From positions 83,674 to 147,673 of the forward strand of contig JAFAKB010000049.1 of the NCBI GenBank assembly GCA_019235885.1: a stretch of DNA of 64,000 nucleotides, written 5' to 3'. The stretch comes from Candidatus Eremiobacterota bacterium. GTDB lineage: Bacteria > Vulcanimicrobiota > Vulcanimicrobiia > Vulcanimicrobiales > Vulcanimicrobiaceae. A program made the translations under genes and the position numbers. Below, piece after piece: positions 44,359-54,283 of the stretch (positions are counted from its first letter, which is position 1; each line of letters begins with the position of its first letter). Below the pieces are notes generated by a model. It searched no databases and was not told the origin of the DNA. It worked only from the letters and a program-made list of their open reading frames with translations.

Positions 44359-45534
44359 TTGCCGAAGGACGACTTCTCGCTCGACGAGGCGCGGCGCATC
44401 GCGCTCGCCGCGCAAGGCTTCGCCGACCCGGCGCCGCGCGGCGCGGTCGACCGCCGCGCGCTGCGGCGCGTCTTGGCGCGCGTCGGCCTGATCCAGATCG
44501 ACAGCGTCAACGTGCTCGTCCGCTCGCAGTACCTGCCCTTGTTCTCGCGCTGCGGGCCGTACGATCCGGCGCTGCTGGAACGCGCCGCATACGGGCGCGG
44601 CCGAACCCTGTTCGAGTACTGGGGCCACGAAGCGTCGCTGCTGCCGGTGGAGCTCCATCCGTACCTGCGCTGGCGGATGGAGCGCGCGAAGCGCGGTCTC
44701 GGCACGTGGCGGCACGTCGCGCAGTTGATCGGGGAGGAGCCGCAGGTTCTGAAACGCCTCCGCGCGGCGGTCGCGCAGCGCGGCCCGATGGCGGCGAGCG
44801 ACTTCGACGGCGCGCGCGGGAAGGGCTCGTGGTGGGGCTGGAGCGAGGTGAAGGTCGGACTCGAAGCGCTGTTCTGGTGCGGCGAGATCACGACCGCGTA
44901 CCGCAAAGGCTTCGAACGCGTCTACGATCTGCCCGAGCGCGTGCTGCCGCGCGCGATCCTCGAGCTGCCCGCACCGAGCGAGGAGGACGCGCAGCGCGAG
45001 CTGGTCCGCATCGCGGCGCGCGCGACCGGCATCGCTTCCGAGCGCGACCTGCGCGACTATTTCCGCCTCGACGTGGCCGGTGCGCGCGCGCGCGTCGCCG
45101 AGCTGGTCGACGCGGGCGAGTTGCAGCGCGTCACCGTCCGCGGCCTGCGCGGCGAGCGCTATCTCGCACGCGACGCGCGCCTGCCGCGCCGCGTTGACGC
45201 GAGCGCGCTGCTCTCGCCCTTCGACTCACTGATCTGGGCGCGCGCACGCACCAGCGAGCTGTTCGAGTTCGATTTTCGCCTGGAGATCTACACCCCGCAG
45301 CACAAGCGCATCCACGGCTACTACGTGTTGCCCTTTCTGCTCGGCGACCGGCTGGTGGCGCGCGTCGACCTCAAGCACGACCGCCAGGCCGGCGTGCTGC
45401 GCGCTCACGCGATCCACGTCGAGCCCCGCGCGAAGCGCGCCGAGATCATGCCGCCGCTGCGCGAACAGCTCGAGCGCATGGCGGGGTGGCTCGGCGCCGG
45501 CCGCGTCGCGCTTGGACGTTCGGCCGCAACGTAG
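44359..45534 (+). CDS. YcaQ/AlkX-type winged-helix DNA glycosylase
   Basis: 391 aa, TTG start. It aligns along its length with E. coli YcaQ, which unhooks interstrand DNA crosslinks: SLDEARRIALAAQGF, RVGLIQIDSVNVLVRSQYL, EYWGHEASLLP, GWSEVKVGLEALFWCGEI, LLSPFDSLIWARART and YTPQHKRIHGYYVLPFLLG. The QxD-type catalytic stretch (IQIDSVN) is present. It lies 20 bp after the methyltransferase gene. A terminator follows. Confidence 0.85.
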   Translation: MPKDDFSLDEARRIALAAQGFADPAPRGAVDRRALRRVLARVGLIQIDSVNVLVRSQYLPLFSRCGPYDPALLERAAYGRGRTLFEYWGHEASLLPVELHPYLRWRMERAKRGLGTWRHVAQLIGEEPQVLKRLRAAVAQRGPMAASDFDGARGKGSWWGWSEVKVGLEALFWCGEITTAYRKGFERVYDLPERVLPRAILELPAPSEEDAQRELVRIAARATGIASERDLRDYFRLDVAGARARVAELVDAGELQRVTVRGLRGERYLARDARLPRRVDASALLSPFDSLIWARARTSELFEFDFRLEIYTPQHKRIHGYYVLPFLLGDRLVARVDLKHDRQAGVLRAHAIHVEPRAKRAEIMPPLREQLERMAGWLGAGRVALGRSAAT

Positions 45535-45551
45535 CGCGCGGTAAAAGAGAA

Positions 45552-45582
45552 GAGACACCGCCGGAGCGGTGCCTCGCTTTTC
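45552..45582. terminator. bidirectional intrinsic terminator
   Basis: GAGACACCGC pairs with GCGGTGCCTC (one mismatch) with loop CGGA, followed by CTTTTC on the plus strand and by a T-rich stretch on the minus strand. It separates the YcaQ-like gene from the convergent secreted protein gene. Confidence 0.75.
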
Positions 45583-45612
45583 TCGTCGCTAGCTCGTTAG
45601 GACGAAACTCGT

Positions 45613-46275
45613 TCAGTGGTATGGGGTCGGGTACGGCGTCGGGTACGCGTTGCCGTTCTGCGGATAGCCGTTGCCGTTCGGGTAGCCGGCCTGGCGGCGC
45701 GAGAGGACGGTCGCCGGGGTCGTCGTCTTCAGCGCGACCTGCGTCCCCTGACCGATGGTGACGTTGGTGCCCATGTTGCCGGCGTAGATGGCGCCGCCGA
45801 TCGCGCCGACCGCGCCGCCCACGTCGGTGCCGATGTGCTTGCCGATGTAGTTGCCGAGGATCTGGCCGACGACCGCGCCGGCGAGCCCGCGCGCCGAGCT
45901 GTTGCCGCCCTGCTTCGCGTCGAGCGAGAGCACTTGCCCGGTCAGCGAGGCGGTCGTGCCGTCCATCAGCGTGAGCCGGTCGAAAGCCAGGTTGACCGCA
46001 CCTTTGTGCGTCCCGTTCGCCCGCGTCACGCCGGCGACGTGGCCGTAGACGCGTGCGTTCTGGTAGCGCTGGTCGTCGGCCGGATACGGCGTGGTGACGT
46101 CGAGGACGAAGGGGTCGCCGACCTGGGCGGTCTTGCTGGTGATCGACTGCTCGAGCGTGCCGGTGATGACGGTCTGCGACGGGAGCAGGGTGTCGCCGGT
46201 GTACTGAGCGGAAGCCGCGAGCGGGACCGCTGCGATCGCCGCGATCGCGAGCGCGAAAAGAGATTTGCGGAGCAT
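45613..46275 (-). CDS. secreted glycine-zipper protein
   Basis: 220 aa from ATG 46275, which follows GAGG by about seven bases. Signal peptide ends near ASA/QY. A beta-rich N-terminal domain (about 25-120) precedes a glycine zipper (about 135-185: A-G-A-V-V-G, GNYIGKHIGTDVGGAVGAI) that could insert into or cross a membrane. The C-terminus is a Gly/Tyr/Pro/Asn-rich tail. Likely an outer-membrane-associated lipoprotein-like protein; function unknown. Confidence 0.7.
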   Translation of the reverse strand: MLRKSLFALAIAAIAAVPLAASAQYTGDTLLPSQTVITGTLEQSITSKTAQVGDPFVLDVTTPYPADDQRYQNARVYGHVAGVTRANGTHKGAVNLAFDRLTLMDGTTASLTGQVLSLDAKQGGNSSARGLAGAVVGQILGNYIGKHIGTDVGGAVGAIGGAIYAGNMGTNVTIGQGTQVALKTTTPATVLSRRQAGYPNGNGYPQNGNAYPTPYPTPYH

Positions 46276-46341
46276 CGAATACCTCATGGGGGAGTCGCCC
46301 AGGTAACGCGTCCGGCGCCGCGGGCGTTCCCACCGCAAGCA

Positions 46342-46371
46342 AAGAGGCGCCGGTCACCTCCAGCGCCTCTT
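46342..46371 (-). terminator. hairpin downstream of metK
   Basis: AAGAGGCGC and GCGCCTCTT form a 9-bp stem with a 12-nt loop. Read on the minus strand it follows the metK stop and leads into TTGCTTGC. Placement supports transcription termination of metK. Confidence 0.7.
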
Positions 46372-46396
46372 CGTGCGGGTTCGTTCAGTCCGGCGG

Positions 46397-47626
46397 CTAT
46401 GCCGTGAGCGGGGCGAGCTCGCGGTCGACGTCGCCGCGCAGCCCGGAGCCGGCGCGCAGCGCCTCGGCCTTGTCGATCTTCTCCCACGGCAGGTCGAGCT
46501 CGGGCCGTCCGAAGTGCCCGTACGACGCGGTCTGCTTGTAGATCGGGCGGCGCAGGTTCAGGTTGTGGATGATCGCCGCCGGACGCAGATCGAAGTGCGC
46601 CTTGACCAGCTCGGCGATCTTCTCTTCGTCGATCTTGTTCGTGCCGAACGTGTCGACCAGCACGCTCATCGGGTGCGCGACGCCGATCGCGTAGGCGACC
46701 TGCAGTTCGCAGCGCTCCGCGAGCCCCGCCGCGACGACGTTCTTCGCGACGTAGCGCGCGGCGTACGCCGCCGAGCGGTCGACCTTGGTCGGGTCCTTGC
46801 CGGAGAACGCGCCGCCGCCGTGGCGCGCCATCCCGCCGTACGTGTCGGCGATGATCTTGCGCCCGGTCAGCCCGGCGTCGCCCTTCGGCCCGCCGATCAC
46901 GAACCGGCCGGTCGGGTTGACGAAGACCTTCAGATGCTCGTCGCGCAGCGCACGCGGGATCACTTCGTCGATGATCTGCTCGGTGACTTCGCGCCGGATC
47001 AAGTCGAGCGGGATGTCGTCGTCGTGCTGGGTCGAGATGACGACCGCGTCGACGCGCACCGGCTTGTAGCCGTCGTACTCCACCGTCACCTGCGACTTGC
47101 CGTCGGGCCGCAGATACTTGATCGCGCCGCTCTTGCGCTTCGCGGCCAGCAGCCGGGTGAGGTCGTGCGCGAGCGTGATCGGCAGCGGCATCAGCTGCTG
47201 CGTCTCCCGGCACGCGAACCCGAACATCATCCCCTGGTCGCCCGCCCCCGTCAGCTCGAACGGATCCCGTTCTCCGGTCTCCTTCACCTCGAGGGACTTG
47301 TCGACGCCCATCGCGATGTCGGGCGACTGCTCGTCGACCGACACCGAGACGCCGCACGTCTCGTAGTCGAACCCGACGTCCGAGCGGTCGTAGCCCACCT
47401 CTTTGATCGTCTCGCGCACGATGCGCGGGATGTCGACGTAGGTGTTGGTCGTGATCTCCCCGGCGATGTGGATCTGCCCGGTGATCGCGAAGGTCTCGCA
47501 TGCGACGCGCCCCATCGGATCCTTCTCGAGGATCGCATCGAGCACCGCGTCGGAGATCTGGTCGGCAAGCTTGTCGGGGTGCCCCTCGGTCACCGACTCC
47601 GACGTGAACAGTCTGCGATACGCCAT
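46397..47626 (-). CDS. metK: S-adenosylmethionine synthetase
   Basis: 409 aa. It makes SAM from ATP and methionine. N-terminal [21 protein letters not shown], the [13 protein letters not shown] loop and [19 protein letters not shown] are diagnostic. Length is normal. The ahcY gene lies just upstream in transcription order, 48 bp away, so both may be one unit for the activated-methyl cycle. Confidence 0.96.
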   Translation of the reverse strand: MAYRRLFTSESVTEGHPDKLADQISDAVLDAILEKDPMGRVACETFAITGQIHIAGEITTNTYVDIPRIVRETIKEVGYDRSDVGFDYETCGVSVSVDEQSPDIAMGVDKSLEVKETGERDPFELTGAGDQGMMFGFACRETQQLMPLPITLAHDLTRLLAAKRKSGAIKYLRPDGKSQVTVEYDGYKPVRVDAVVISTQHDDDIPLDLIRREVTEQIIDEVIPRALRDEHLKVFVNPTGRFVIGGPKGDAGLTGRKIIADTYGGMARHGGGAFSGKDPTKVDRSAAYAARYVAKNVVAAGLAERCELQVAYAIGVAHPMSVLVDTFGTNKIDEEKIAELVKAHFDLRPAAIIHNLNLRRPIYKQTASYGHFGRPELDLPWEKIDKAEALRAGSGLRGDVDRELAPLTA

Positions 47627-47674
47627 TAGTCGCGCCCCTTCGCCGTGCTGCCGTCCGTGCCTACGGTCATGATT

Positions 47675-48961
<1,287 letters not shown>

Positions 48962-49099
48962 TTATGCAAGCATAGGCACCCACGCCTCGGCGCGGCACCT
49001 TCGTTCAAACACGCCGTGCTTGTTGAAACCAGCTCGAACGGCGCGACCGAACCCTCTTCGCCGCGAGGCGTCTCGGGTTCTTGCCTGGTAGACCGCCCC

Positions 49100-49705
49100 G
49101 TGGACGGAATCGATGCATATCTTGATCGGCTGGCTTCGGCCGATTCGACACCCGGCGGAGGGAGCGCTGCGACGTTGGTCGGAGCGCTGGGTGCGGCGCT
49201 GTGCGGGATGGTCGCCCGGATCACGGCGGCGAGCGAACGCCATTCCGCCGTGCGCGGGGACGCGCAGGCGCTGGCGGAGGAGGCCGACGCGCTGCGCGCG
49301 CGGTTCGGCGCGGCGCGGCCGCTCGACGAAGCCGCTTACGGCCGGGTCGTCGAGGCCGGCGCGCTCCCGAAGCGCACCGACGCGGAGAAGCACGAGCGCA
49401 CCGCGGCGCTGCAGCGCGCGCTGGCCGGCGCGGCCGAGGCACCGCTCGCCGTCTCGGGGATGTGCGCCGAAGGGATCGCGCTGGCCGAGCGCGCGAACGC
49501 GCTCGGCAACCCGCATCTCGGCAGCGACGTGGAGTGCGCGCTGCACTTCTTTCGCGCCGCGCTCGCCGCGAGCGTCGCGAACGTGCGCATCAACCACCGC
49601 TACATCAGGGACGAGCACACCGTGCGCGCGCAGGACGAGCGCTTGATCGCGATCGTCAACGCCGCGCACGAGACGCTCGACCCGCTGCTTCCGAAGCTGC
49701 CGTAA
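49100..49705 (+). CDS. cyclodeaminase/cyclohydrolase family protein (FTCD C-terminal domain)
   Basis: 201 aa from GTG 49100; the frame is open to 48950 but homology begins at DGIDAYLDRLAS. The PTPGGGS-like STPGGGSAATLVGALGAAL and the helical rest match FTCD_C, which removes ammonia from formimino-tetrahydrofolate or opens methenyl-THF. The stand-alone form is common in bacteria. It diverges from ahcY, so a link with one-carbon metabolism is plausible. Confidence 0.8.
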   Translation: MDGIDAYLDRLASADSTPGGGSAATLVGALGAALCGMVARITAASERHSAVRGDAQALAEEADALRARFGAARPLDEAAYGRVVEAGALPKRTDAEKHERTAALQRALAGAAEAPLAVSGMCAEGIALAERANALGNPHLGSDVECALHFFRAALAASVANVRINHRYIRDEHTVRAQDERLIAIVNAAHETLDPLLPKLP

Positions 49706-49720
49706 GGGGAATCCGAGAAC

Positions 49721-51139
49721 GTGGCGTCCTTGAACGTGTTCGCTCGCGTCAAGCCGATCGACGAGCTGGTCGCGCAGAGCGGGCTCGACCCGCACGGCAC
49801 CGCGCTGAAGAAGTCACTCGGCGTGTGGGGTCTGACGGCGCTCGGGATCGGCGCGATCATCGGAACCGGCATCTTCGTGCTGACCGGCAAGGCGGCGGCG
49901 ACCAGCGCCGGGCCGGCGATCGTGCTCTCGTTCGTGCTGGCCGGGATCGTGAGCGCGCTGGCGGCGCTCTGCTACGCCGAGCTGGCTTCCAGCGTCCCGG
50001 TGGCGGGCAGCGCGTACACGTACGTCTACGCGACGCTCGGCGAGCTGATCGCGTGGATCGTCGGGTGGGGGTTGATTCTGGAGTACGCGCTCGGCGCCGC
50101 GACCGTGGCGATCGGATGGTCCGGATATTTCACCGACTTCCTGCGCGCGACGTTCGGCTTTCACATCGCGACGTCGCTGACGACCAATCCCTTCGACGGC
50201 GGAATGCTGAACTTGCCGGCGGCGCTGATCATCCTGATCATCACCGCGCTGCTGATTCGCGGCACGAGCGAGAGCGACACCGTGAACAAGACGATCGTGA
50301 CCATCAAGCTCGCGATCGTGGTGTTCTTCATCATCGTCGGCGCGGGCCACGTGAACCCCGCGAACTGGCACCCGTTCGCCCCGTTCGGCTCCTGGGGGAT
50401 CGTCAACGGCGCGGGCTTGGTGTTCTTCGCGTACATCGGGTTCGACGCGGTCTCGACCTCCGCCGAAGAGGTGCGCGATCCGGAACGCGATCTGCCGCGC
50501 GGGATCATCGGCAGCCTCGCGATCTGCACCGTGCTCTACATCCTGGTCTCGGGGATCCTCACCGGGCTGCTGAAGTTCGACCAGCTCAACGTCGCGTCAC
50601 CGGTTTCGTATGCGCTGATTCAAATCGGGCTCGGCTGGGCCGGTGCGATCGTGGCGCTCGGCGCGATCGCCGGCCTCACCACCGTCTTGCTGGTGCTGCT
50701 GTACGGGCAGAGCCGCATCTTCTTCTCGATGTCGCGCGACGGGCTGCTCCCGGACGTTTTCGCGCGCATCCACCCGCGCTTCCGAACTCCGTATCTTTCC
50801 TCGGCGCTCATCGGTGTGGTCGTCGCGGCGGTCGCCGCGGTCGGCCGGCTCGACGACGTCGCGAACCTCGTCAACATCGGCACGCTCGCAGCGTTCGCGC
50901 TCGTCTCGATCGGCGTCATCATCCTGCGCCGGCGCGCGCCCGCGATGAAGCGCGCCTTCCGCGTGCCGTGGAGCCCGGTGATCCCGATCCTCTCCGCGGC
51001 CGGCGCGCTCTTCCTGATGTTCAAAGGGCTTCCGGTGAAGACGATCGTCGCGTTCTTCGTCTGGATGGCGATCGGTCTGCTCGTCTACTTCTTCTACTCG
51101 CGCTCCCGGAGCGAAATCGGCCGCGAAGAAGCGGCTTGA
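49721..51139 (+). CDS. APC-family amino acid permease
   Basis: 472 aa from GTG 49721, with 12 predicted membrane helices. The consensus GLTALGIGAIIGTGIFVLTG in helix 1 and FFAYIGFDAVSTSAEEVRDPERDLPRGI in the centre are typical of cationic-amino-acid transporter-like APC members. It starts 16 bp after the cyclodeaminase gene, so the two are probably co-transcribed. Substrate unknown, perhaps histidine or another amino acid feeding one-carbon metabolism. It ends adjacent to the convergent DoxX gene. Confidence 0.88.
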   Translation: MASLNVFARVKPIDELVAQSGLDPHGTALKKSLGVWGLTALGIGAIIGTGIFVLTGKAAATSAGPAIVLSFVLAGIVSALAALCYAELASSVPVAGSAYTYVYATLGELIAWIVGWGLILEYALGAATVAIGWSGYFTDFLRATFGFHIATSLTTNPFDGGMLNLPAALIILIITALLIRGTSESDTVNKTIVTIKLAIVVFFIIVGAGHVNPANWHPFAPFGSWGIVNGAGLVFFAYIGFDAVSTSAEEVRDPERDLPRGIIGSLAICTVLYILVSGILTGLLKFDQLNVASPVSYALIQIGLGWAGAIVALGAIAGLTTVLLVLLYGQSRIFFSMSRDGLLPDVFARIHPRFRTPYLSSALIGVVVAAVAAVGRLDDVANLVNIGTLAAFALVSIGVIILRRRAPAMKRAFRVPWSPVIPILSAAGALFLMFKGLPVKTIVAFFVWMAIGLLVYFFYSRSRSEIGREEAA

Positions 51140-51724
51140 TCAGGTCGTCGCGGGCGACGAAGGCGACCCGGCGGGCTGTCCGTCGTGCTCGCCTTTGATC
51201 GTCGGCGTCGCGAGCGTCCCTTCGGGCGGCGAGGTGTCGCGCCGGCCGAGGATGAGGTACGCCGCGGTGACGCCGCCGGCGAAGGCGAGCGCTTTGAAGA
51301 AGTTGCTGTCGAGCGACTCGTCGAGACCGAAGAGGTGGTCCACCGAGAAGTCGCCGTAGCCCGCCGACGCCAGCGCCATCGCGGCGGCCGCGTACAGGAA
51401 CGGCACCTCGATCCCGCCCTTCGCGGCGTAGAAGCCGTTCGGGCGGTGCACCGTCTCGGCCGCGACGATCATGTTCGAGACGACCCCGGCCGGGCCGAGC
51501 GGACCACCCAGCCCGAGCGCGATCAGCAGCCCCGACACGATCTCGTTGTAGGACGCGGCGGCGGCGTAGGTCTCGCCCGGCCGCAGACCGAGGCTGTGCA
51601 TGAACCCGGCTGCACCCTCGGGACCGGGCCCCTCGAACCAGCCGTACGCTTTTTGCGCGCCGTGCGAAGCGAGTGACAGCCCGAGCGCCAGCCGTGACGC
51701 GAGCAGACCGAGGTCGGAGATCAT
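51140..51724 (-). CDS. DoxX-family membrane protein
   Basis: 194 aa with four membrane helices. LALGLSLASHGAQKAYGWFEG is the DoxX start, followed by GPAGVVSNMIVAAETVHRPNGF and VPFLYAAAAMALASAGYGDFS. Related proteins help in quinone or thiosulfate chemistry and in redox defence. It overlaps the upstream small gene by 4 bp. Confidence 0.82.
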   Translation of the reverse strand: MISDLGLLASRLALGLSLASHGAQKAYGWFEGPGPEGAAGFMHSLGLRPGETYAAAASYNEIVSGLLIALGLGGPLGPAGVVSNMIVAAETVHRPNGFYAAKGGIEVPFLYAAAAMALASAGYGDFSVDHLFGLDESLDSNFFKALAFAGGVTAAYLILGRRDTSPPEGTLATPTIKGEHDGQPAGSPSSPATT

Positions 51725-51960
51725 TCGGCCGCCGCCGGGTCGTCGGAAGCGTCGTCGATGACGGTGATCCGGCCGGCGCCGTGGATCGTCGCTTCGACCT
51801 TGGAGCCATCGGCCTGAACCGGGTCGGAGACGACGCGGTAATGGCTGTGTCCGTGGCCGTGCGCGTCGTCGGCGTGGAGCGTCCCCGCTAGGACTTGTCC
51901 GTCGTCCAGGGTGATGCGGACAGGCTTGCCGACATAGGGCCGGACTTCGTCATCGGTCAT
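51721..51960 (-). CDS. small protein, possible Sm-like fold
   Basis: 79 aa from ATG 51960. Two short strands (PVRITLDDGQVLAGTLHAD, KVEATIHGAGRITVID) around a His-rich stretch HGHGHSHY resemble an Sm/LSm-like barrel, and the His cluster could bind metal. Acidic C-terminus. It is co-translated with DoxX (4 bp overlap). No family assignment. Confidence 0.6.
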   Translation of the reverse strand: MTDDEVRPYVGKPVRITLDDGQVLAGTLHADDAHGHGHSHYRVVSDPVQADGSKVEATIHGAGRITVIDDASDDPAAAE

Positions 51961-52060
51961 CGTGGTCGAGCTCCTTGAGCGTGAGAGTGGCTGCGAACGG
52001 GCAGAGCGCCACGTTCAATTCTCACGCTCCCTGGATGTACCCGCAGCACACCGCAGGCGA

Positions 52061-52224
52061 TGCTCGGCGGCCGCCAGCCGCGCCGTCGGCCCCAGGTCGT
52101 AGGAAACTACGAAAAACGCCGCCGCCGAGCACCTCCGGGGTGTAGACGGGCCGCTGCTGTGTGGCAAGCGCGGCCCGCAGAGGCGATCGGCGGCGGGTTG
52201 GCCGCGCTCGCGTAGCGAGCGCGG
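52061..52224 (+). ncRNA. candidate structured RNA (series of hairpins)
   Basis: In an 800 bp stretch without a large gene (51961-52765), three stems follow one another. TGCTCGGCGGC (52061-52071) pairs with GCCGCCGAGCA (52121-52131) and encloses TCGTAG-GAAA-CTACGA (52097-52112), a GNRA tetraloop hairpin on the plus strand. CGGGCCGC (52147-52154) pairs with GCGGCCCG (52170-52177). CCGCGCTCGC (52202-52211) pairs with GCGAGCGCGG (52215-52224). GC-rich DNA makes chance stems likely, so this is a candidate only. An open minus frame here has poor coding character. Confidence 0.35.
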
Positions 52225-52342
52225 ACATCTGATGGCTGACACGATGCTGCCTTAATCGGGCGCGCGTTGTAAAGCGGACGGTCGTACTAGTATTTCGGCC
52301 CTCGGCGGTTGCTATAGGTACGCGAAGCGTAGGCGGCCCCAC

Positions 52343-52376
52343 TATACTGCACCGAGACAGGTACGATCGTACCTGT
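52343..52376 (+). promoter_or_regulatory. -10 box with a 20-bp perfect palindrome
   Basis: TATACT (52343-52348) is a strong -10 sequence; no good -35 is seen. The perfect palindrome ACAGGTACGATCGTACCTGT occupies 52357-52376, where transcription should start, and is followed by TTTT. It could be an operator for the small gene that follows, or a terminator hairpin with loop GATC. Confidence 0.4.
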
Positions 52377-52417
52377 TTTGCACCCGCATACGCTTTCGAA
52401 AGGCTGCATCGATCGTG

Positions 52418-52600
52418 ATGGTATTAATTGCATTAGTTGTCGCTCTATATGGAGGTACATTTGCACCATCAGGCACTGGAAGCGCGGCGCCTATGGCGAC
52501 CTCGGCGTCGACGACGTCATCCGACGCGACCGGGACGCCACCACCGCCGGCCGCAGACCCTACGGTTGACGACAGCACGTCGGGCGGACCGTCCAAATAA
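52418..52600 (+). CDS. small leader-bearing peptide
   Basis: 60 aa from ATG 52418. A short hydrophobic N-terminus (MVLIALVVALYGGTFA) looks like a signal or anchor, followed by a Ser/Thr/Pro/Ala-rich tail ending DDSTSGGPSK. The first 15 codons are AT-rich (GTA TTA ATT), unlike the rest. No clear ribosome site. It lies on the same strand 165 bp before a TPR-LuxR regulator and after a promoter-like palindrome. It might be a secreted peptide precursor; coding status is uncertain. Confidence 0.35.
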   Translation: MVLIALVVALYGGTFAPSGTGSAAPMATSASTTSSDATGTPPPPAADPTVDDSTSGGPSK

Positions 52601-52663
52601 CGCCCTAGTGCAGGAACGGAAAAGCCCGTAGCCTGCGCGAAGTGCGTGCGTGAAAGGGTGTTC

Positions 52664-52690
52664 AGGAGGTGCCCCTGTAGGGCACCTCCT
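52664..52690 (+). promoter_or_regulatory. perfect hairpin containing SD and anti-SD sequences
   Basis: AGGAGGTGCCC (52664-52674) pairs perfectly with GGGCACCTCCT (52680-52690), loop CTGTA. The left arm is a near-ideal ribosome-binding sequence that the right arm would hide. It lies in the leader of the TPR-LuxR gene. No T-run follows, so regulation by structure or simple termination are both possible. Confidence 0.5.
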
Positions 52691-52765
52691 GTCGGTTCCC
52701 GGGAGGTCGAGTCGGGGTCAGTACTTCGTAAGCGCGCGGAGCAGCGCGTTACCGTCAGCGATGCG

Positions 52766-54262
52766 ATGCACGCGTGGTTCGCGGGTGCCTTCGAACGGTG
52801 CTTGGAACTTTGCGATGCGGTGCGCGCTCGCGACGCCGCCTCACGCCTCAATCTCATGCTGCTGCGCGCGCGGGCGTTGCTGCGCCTGGACTCGGCAGCC
52901 GAAGCGCTGCAGGTGCTGAGCGATGCGTGCGCCGTTCCGGCCGGCAGCGACGAATCGCTGACGTTGCGCATGCTCACCGGGGCCGCCCACGTGCGCGCCG
53001 GTGAGGTCGAGCGCGGCTTGCAGATTTTGACCGATGCACGCCGGGATGCCGACGGAGCGCACTCGACGATTCGCTCGGAGATCGTGCTGAATGTCGCGCT
53101 CGCGCACTATGCGCTGCGCAACCTCGACGCCGCCGAGAAGTCGCTGCGCCACGTCGACACGAAATCGGACATCGTCTATGCGCGCGCGCTGGAATACCGC
53201 GGCTGGATCGCATTGACCCGCGCCGACGCCGAGGCGGCGACGCGCCTCTTCGTGAACGCGCTCGAAACGCTCGACCGCTGCCGGCACTACGACCGCTTTC
53301 TCGAAGCCAACTGCATCCGCGCGCTCGCGCACCTCGCAGTCGACCGCCTGGACCGCTCCACGTGGTCGATCGTCGAAGAGCGCCGCGCGCGCGTCGACTG
53401 GTCGGTGAACGGCCTCGGGCAGCCGAACTTCTGGATCGCGTACTGCGCCGCGACGTACGCGCTCGACGTGCAAGGAAACGTGCTGCGCGCGGCGCGCGAG
53501 GCGCGCGCCGCCGAGCGCGGCGCGCCGACGGCGGCGGCCCGCGTGCAGGCGCTGTGCAAACGCGCGGCGGTCGCGCGGTACGCCGGCGAACCACTTTCCG
53601 CAACGGACCATGCCGAGGCGGCGGCCGAGCTGTTCGCAACGCTCAAGCCGCCCGACCTCTCCGGTGACGATGCGATCGTGCCGCTCGTCCTCGCCGAGCA
53701 GCTCGCGAACGCGTCGCTCGGCGACGCGGCCCGCGCCGCGCTTGACACGTTCAGCCGGTACGCCCGCAAGTCGTCGGTACTTAGCATGACGCATTCTCCG
53801 TACACGCAGGCGTTTCACCGGCTGGTCGAAGGCGCCGTCAGCGAAGCAGCCGGCGAGAAGCGGGCCGCGATCCGCCGCTACCGTGAAGCGTTCGAGCTGT
53901 ACGCTACGCACGCCGACGTGCGGCGCGCGCTCGACGCCGCGCTGAGGTTGACGCGCCTGAGCGCCGACCGGCGGGCCGCGGAATACGCGCAGGCGCATGC
54001 GCGCAAGCTCGCGCCGCAGTCGTGGATGCGGAAAGAGCTCGAGAAGTCCAAGACTCCCGCGGTGAAGCTCACCGCGGTGCAGCGTGAGGTGCTGTTGCTG
54101 ATTTGCCGCGGCAAGTCGAATCCGGAGATCGGGCGCTTGCGCAAGCGCTCGCTGCACACGATCCGCAACTTGGTCTCGCGGCTGTTCGAGATCTTCGAGG
54201 TTTCGAGCCGCGAGGAGCTGGCGGTCGAGTGCGTCCGGCGGGGACTGTATACTCCGAATTAG
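52766..54262 (+). CDS. TPR-containing LuxR-family regulator
   Basis: 498 aa from ATG 52766 (the frame is open from GTG 52646, upstream of the hairpin, so the start is uncertain). Residues 1-410 are helical repeats of the TPR type: WFAGAFERCLELCDAV, ARALEYRGWIALTRADAEAA, AAIRRYREAFELYATHADV. The last 65 residues are a LuxR helix-turn-helix: LTAVQREVLLLICRGKSNPEIG, SLHTIRNLVSRLFEIFEVSS. There is no receiver or ATPase domain, so the TPR part must sense a peptide or protein. A small leader-peptide gene lies just upstream. Confidence 0.82.
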   Translation: MHAWFAGAFERCLELCDAVRARDAASRLNLMLLRARALLRLDSAAEALQVLSDACAVPAGSDESLTLRMLTGAAHVRAGEVERGLQILTDARRDADGAHSTIRSEIVLNVALAHYALRNLDAAEKSLRHVDTKSDIVYARALEYRGWIALTRADAEAATRLFVNALETLDRCRHYDRFLEANCIRALAHLAVDRLDRSTWSIVEERRARVDWSVNGLGQPNFWIAYCAATYALDVQGNVLRAAREARAAERGAPTAAARVQALCKRAAVARYAGEPLSATDHAEAAAELFATLKPPDLSGDDAIVPLVLAEQLANASLGDAARAALDTFSRYARKSSVLSMTHSPYTQAFHRLVEGAVSEAAGEKRAAIRRYREAFELYATHADVRRALDAALRLTRLSADRRAAEYAQAHARKLAPQSWMRKELEKSKTPAVKLTAVQREVLLLICRGKSNPEIGRLRKRSLHTIRNLVSRLFEIFEVSSREELAVECVRRGLYTPN

Positions 54263-54283
54263 CGAACAGCGCGCTGCGGCCGC

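Noticed and set aside
52022..52342. Minus-strand open frames of 75-106 codons in the gap before the small peptide gene
   Set aside because: Composition is Arg/Pro-rich without a domain and they overlap the hairpin series. One 30-residue stretch (FFVVSYDLGPTARLAA) looks gene-like but has no start or continuation.
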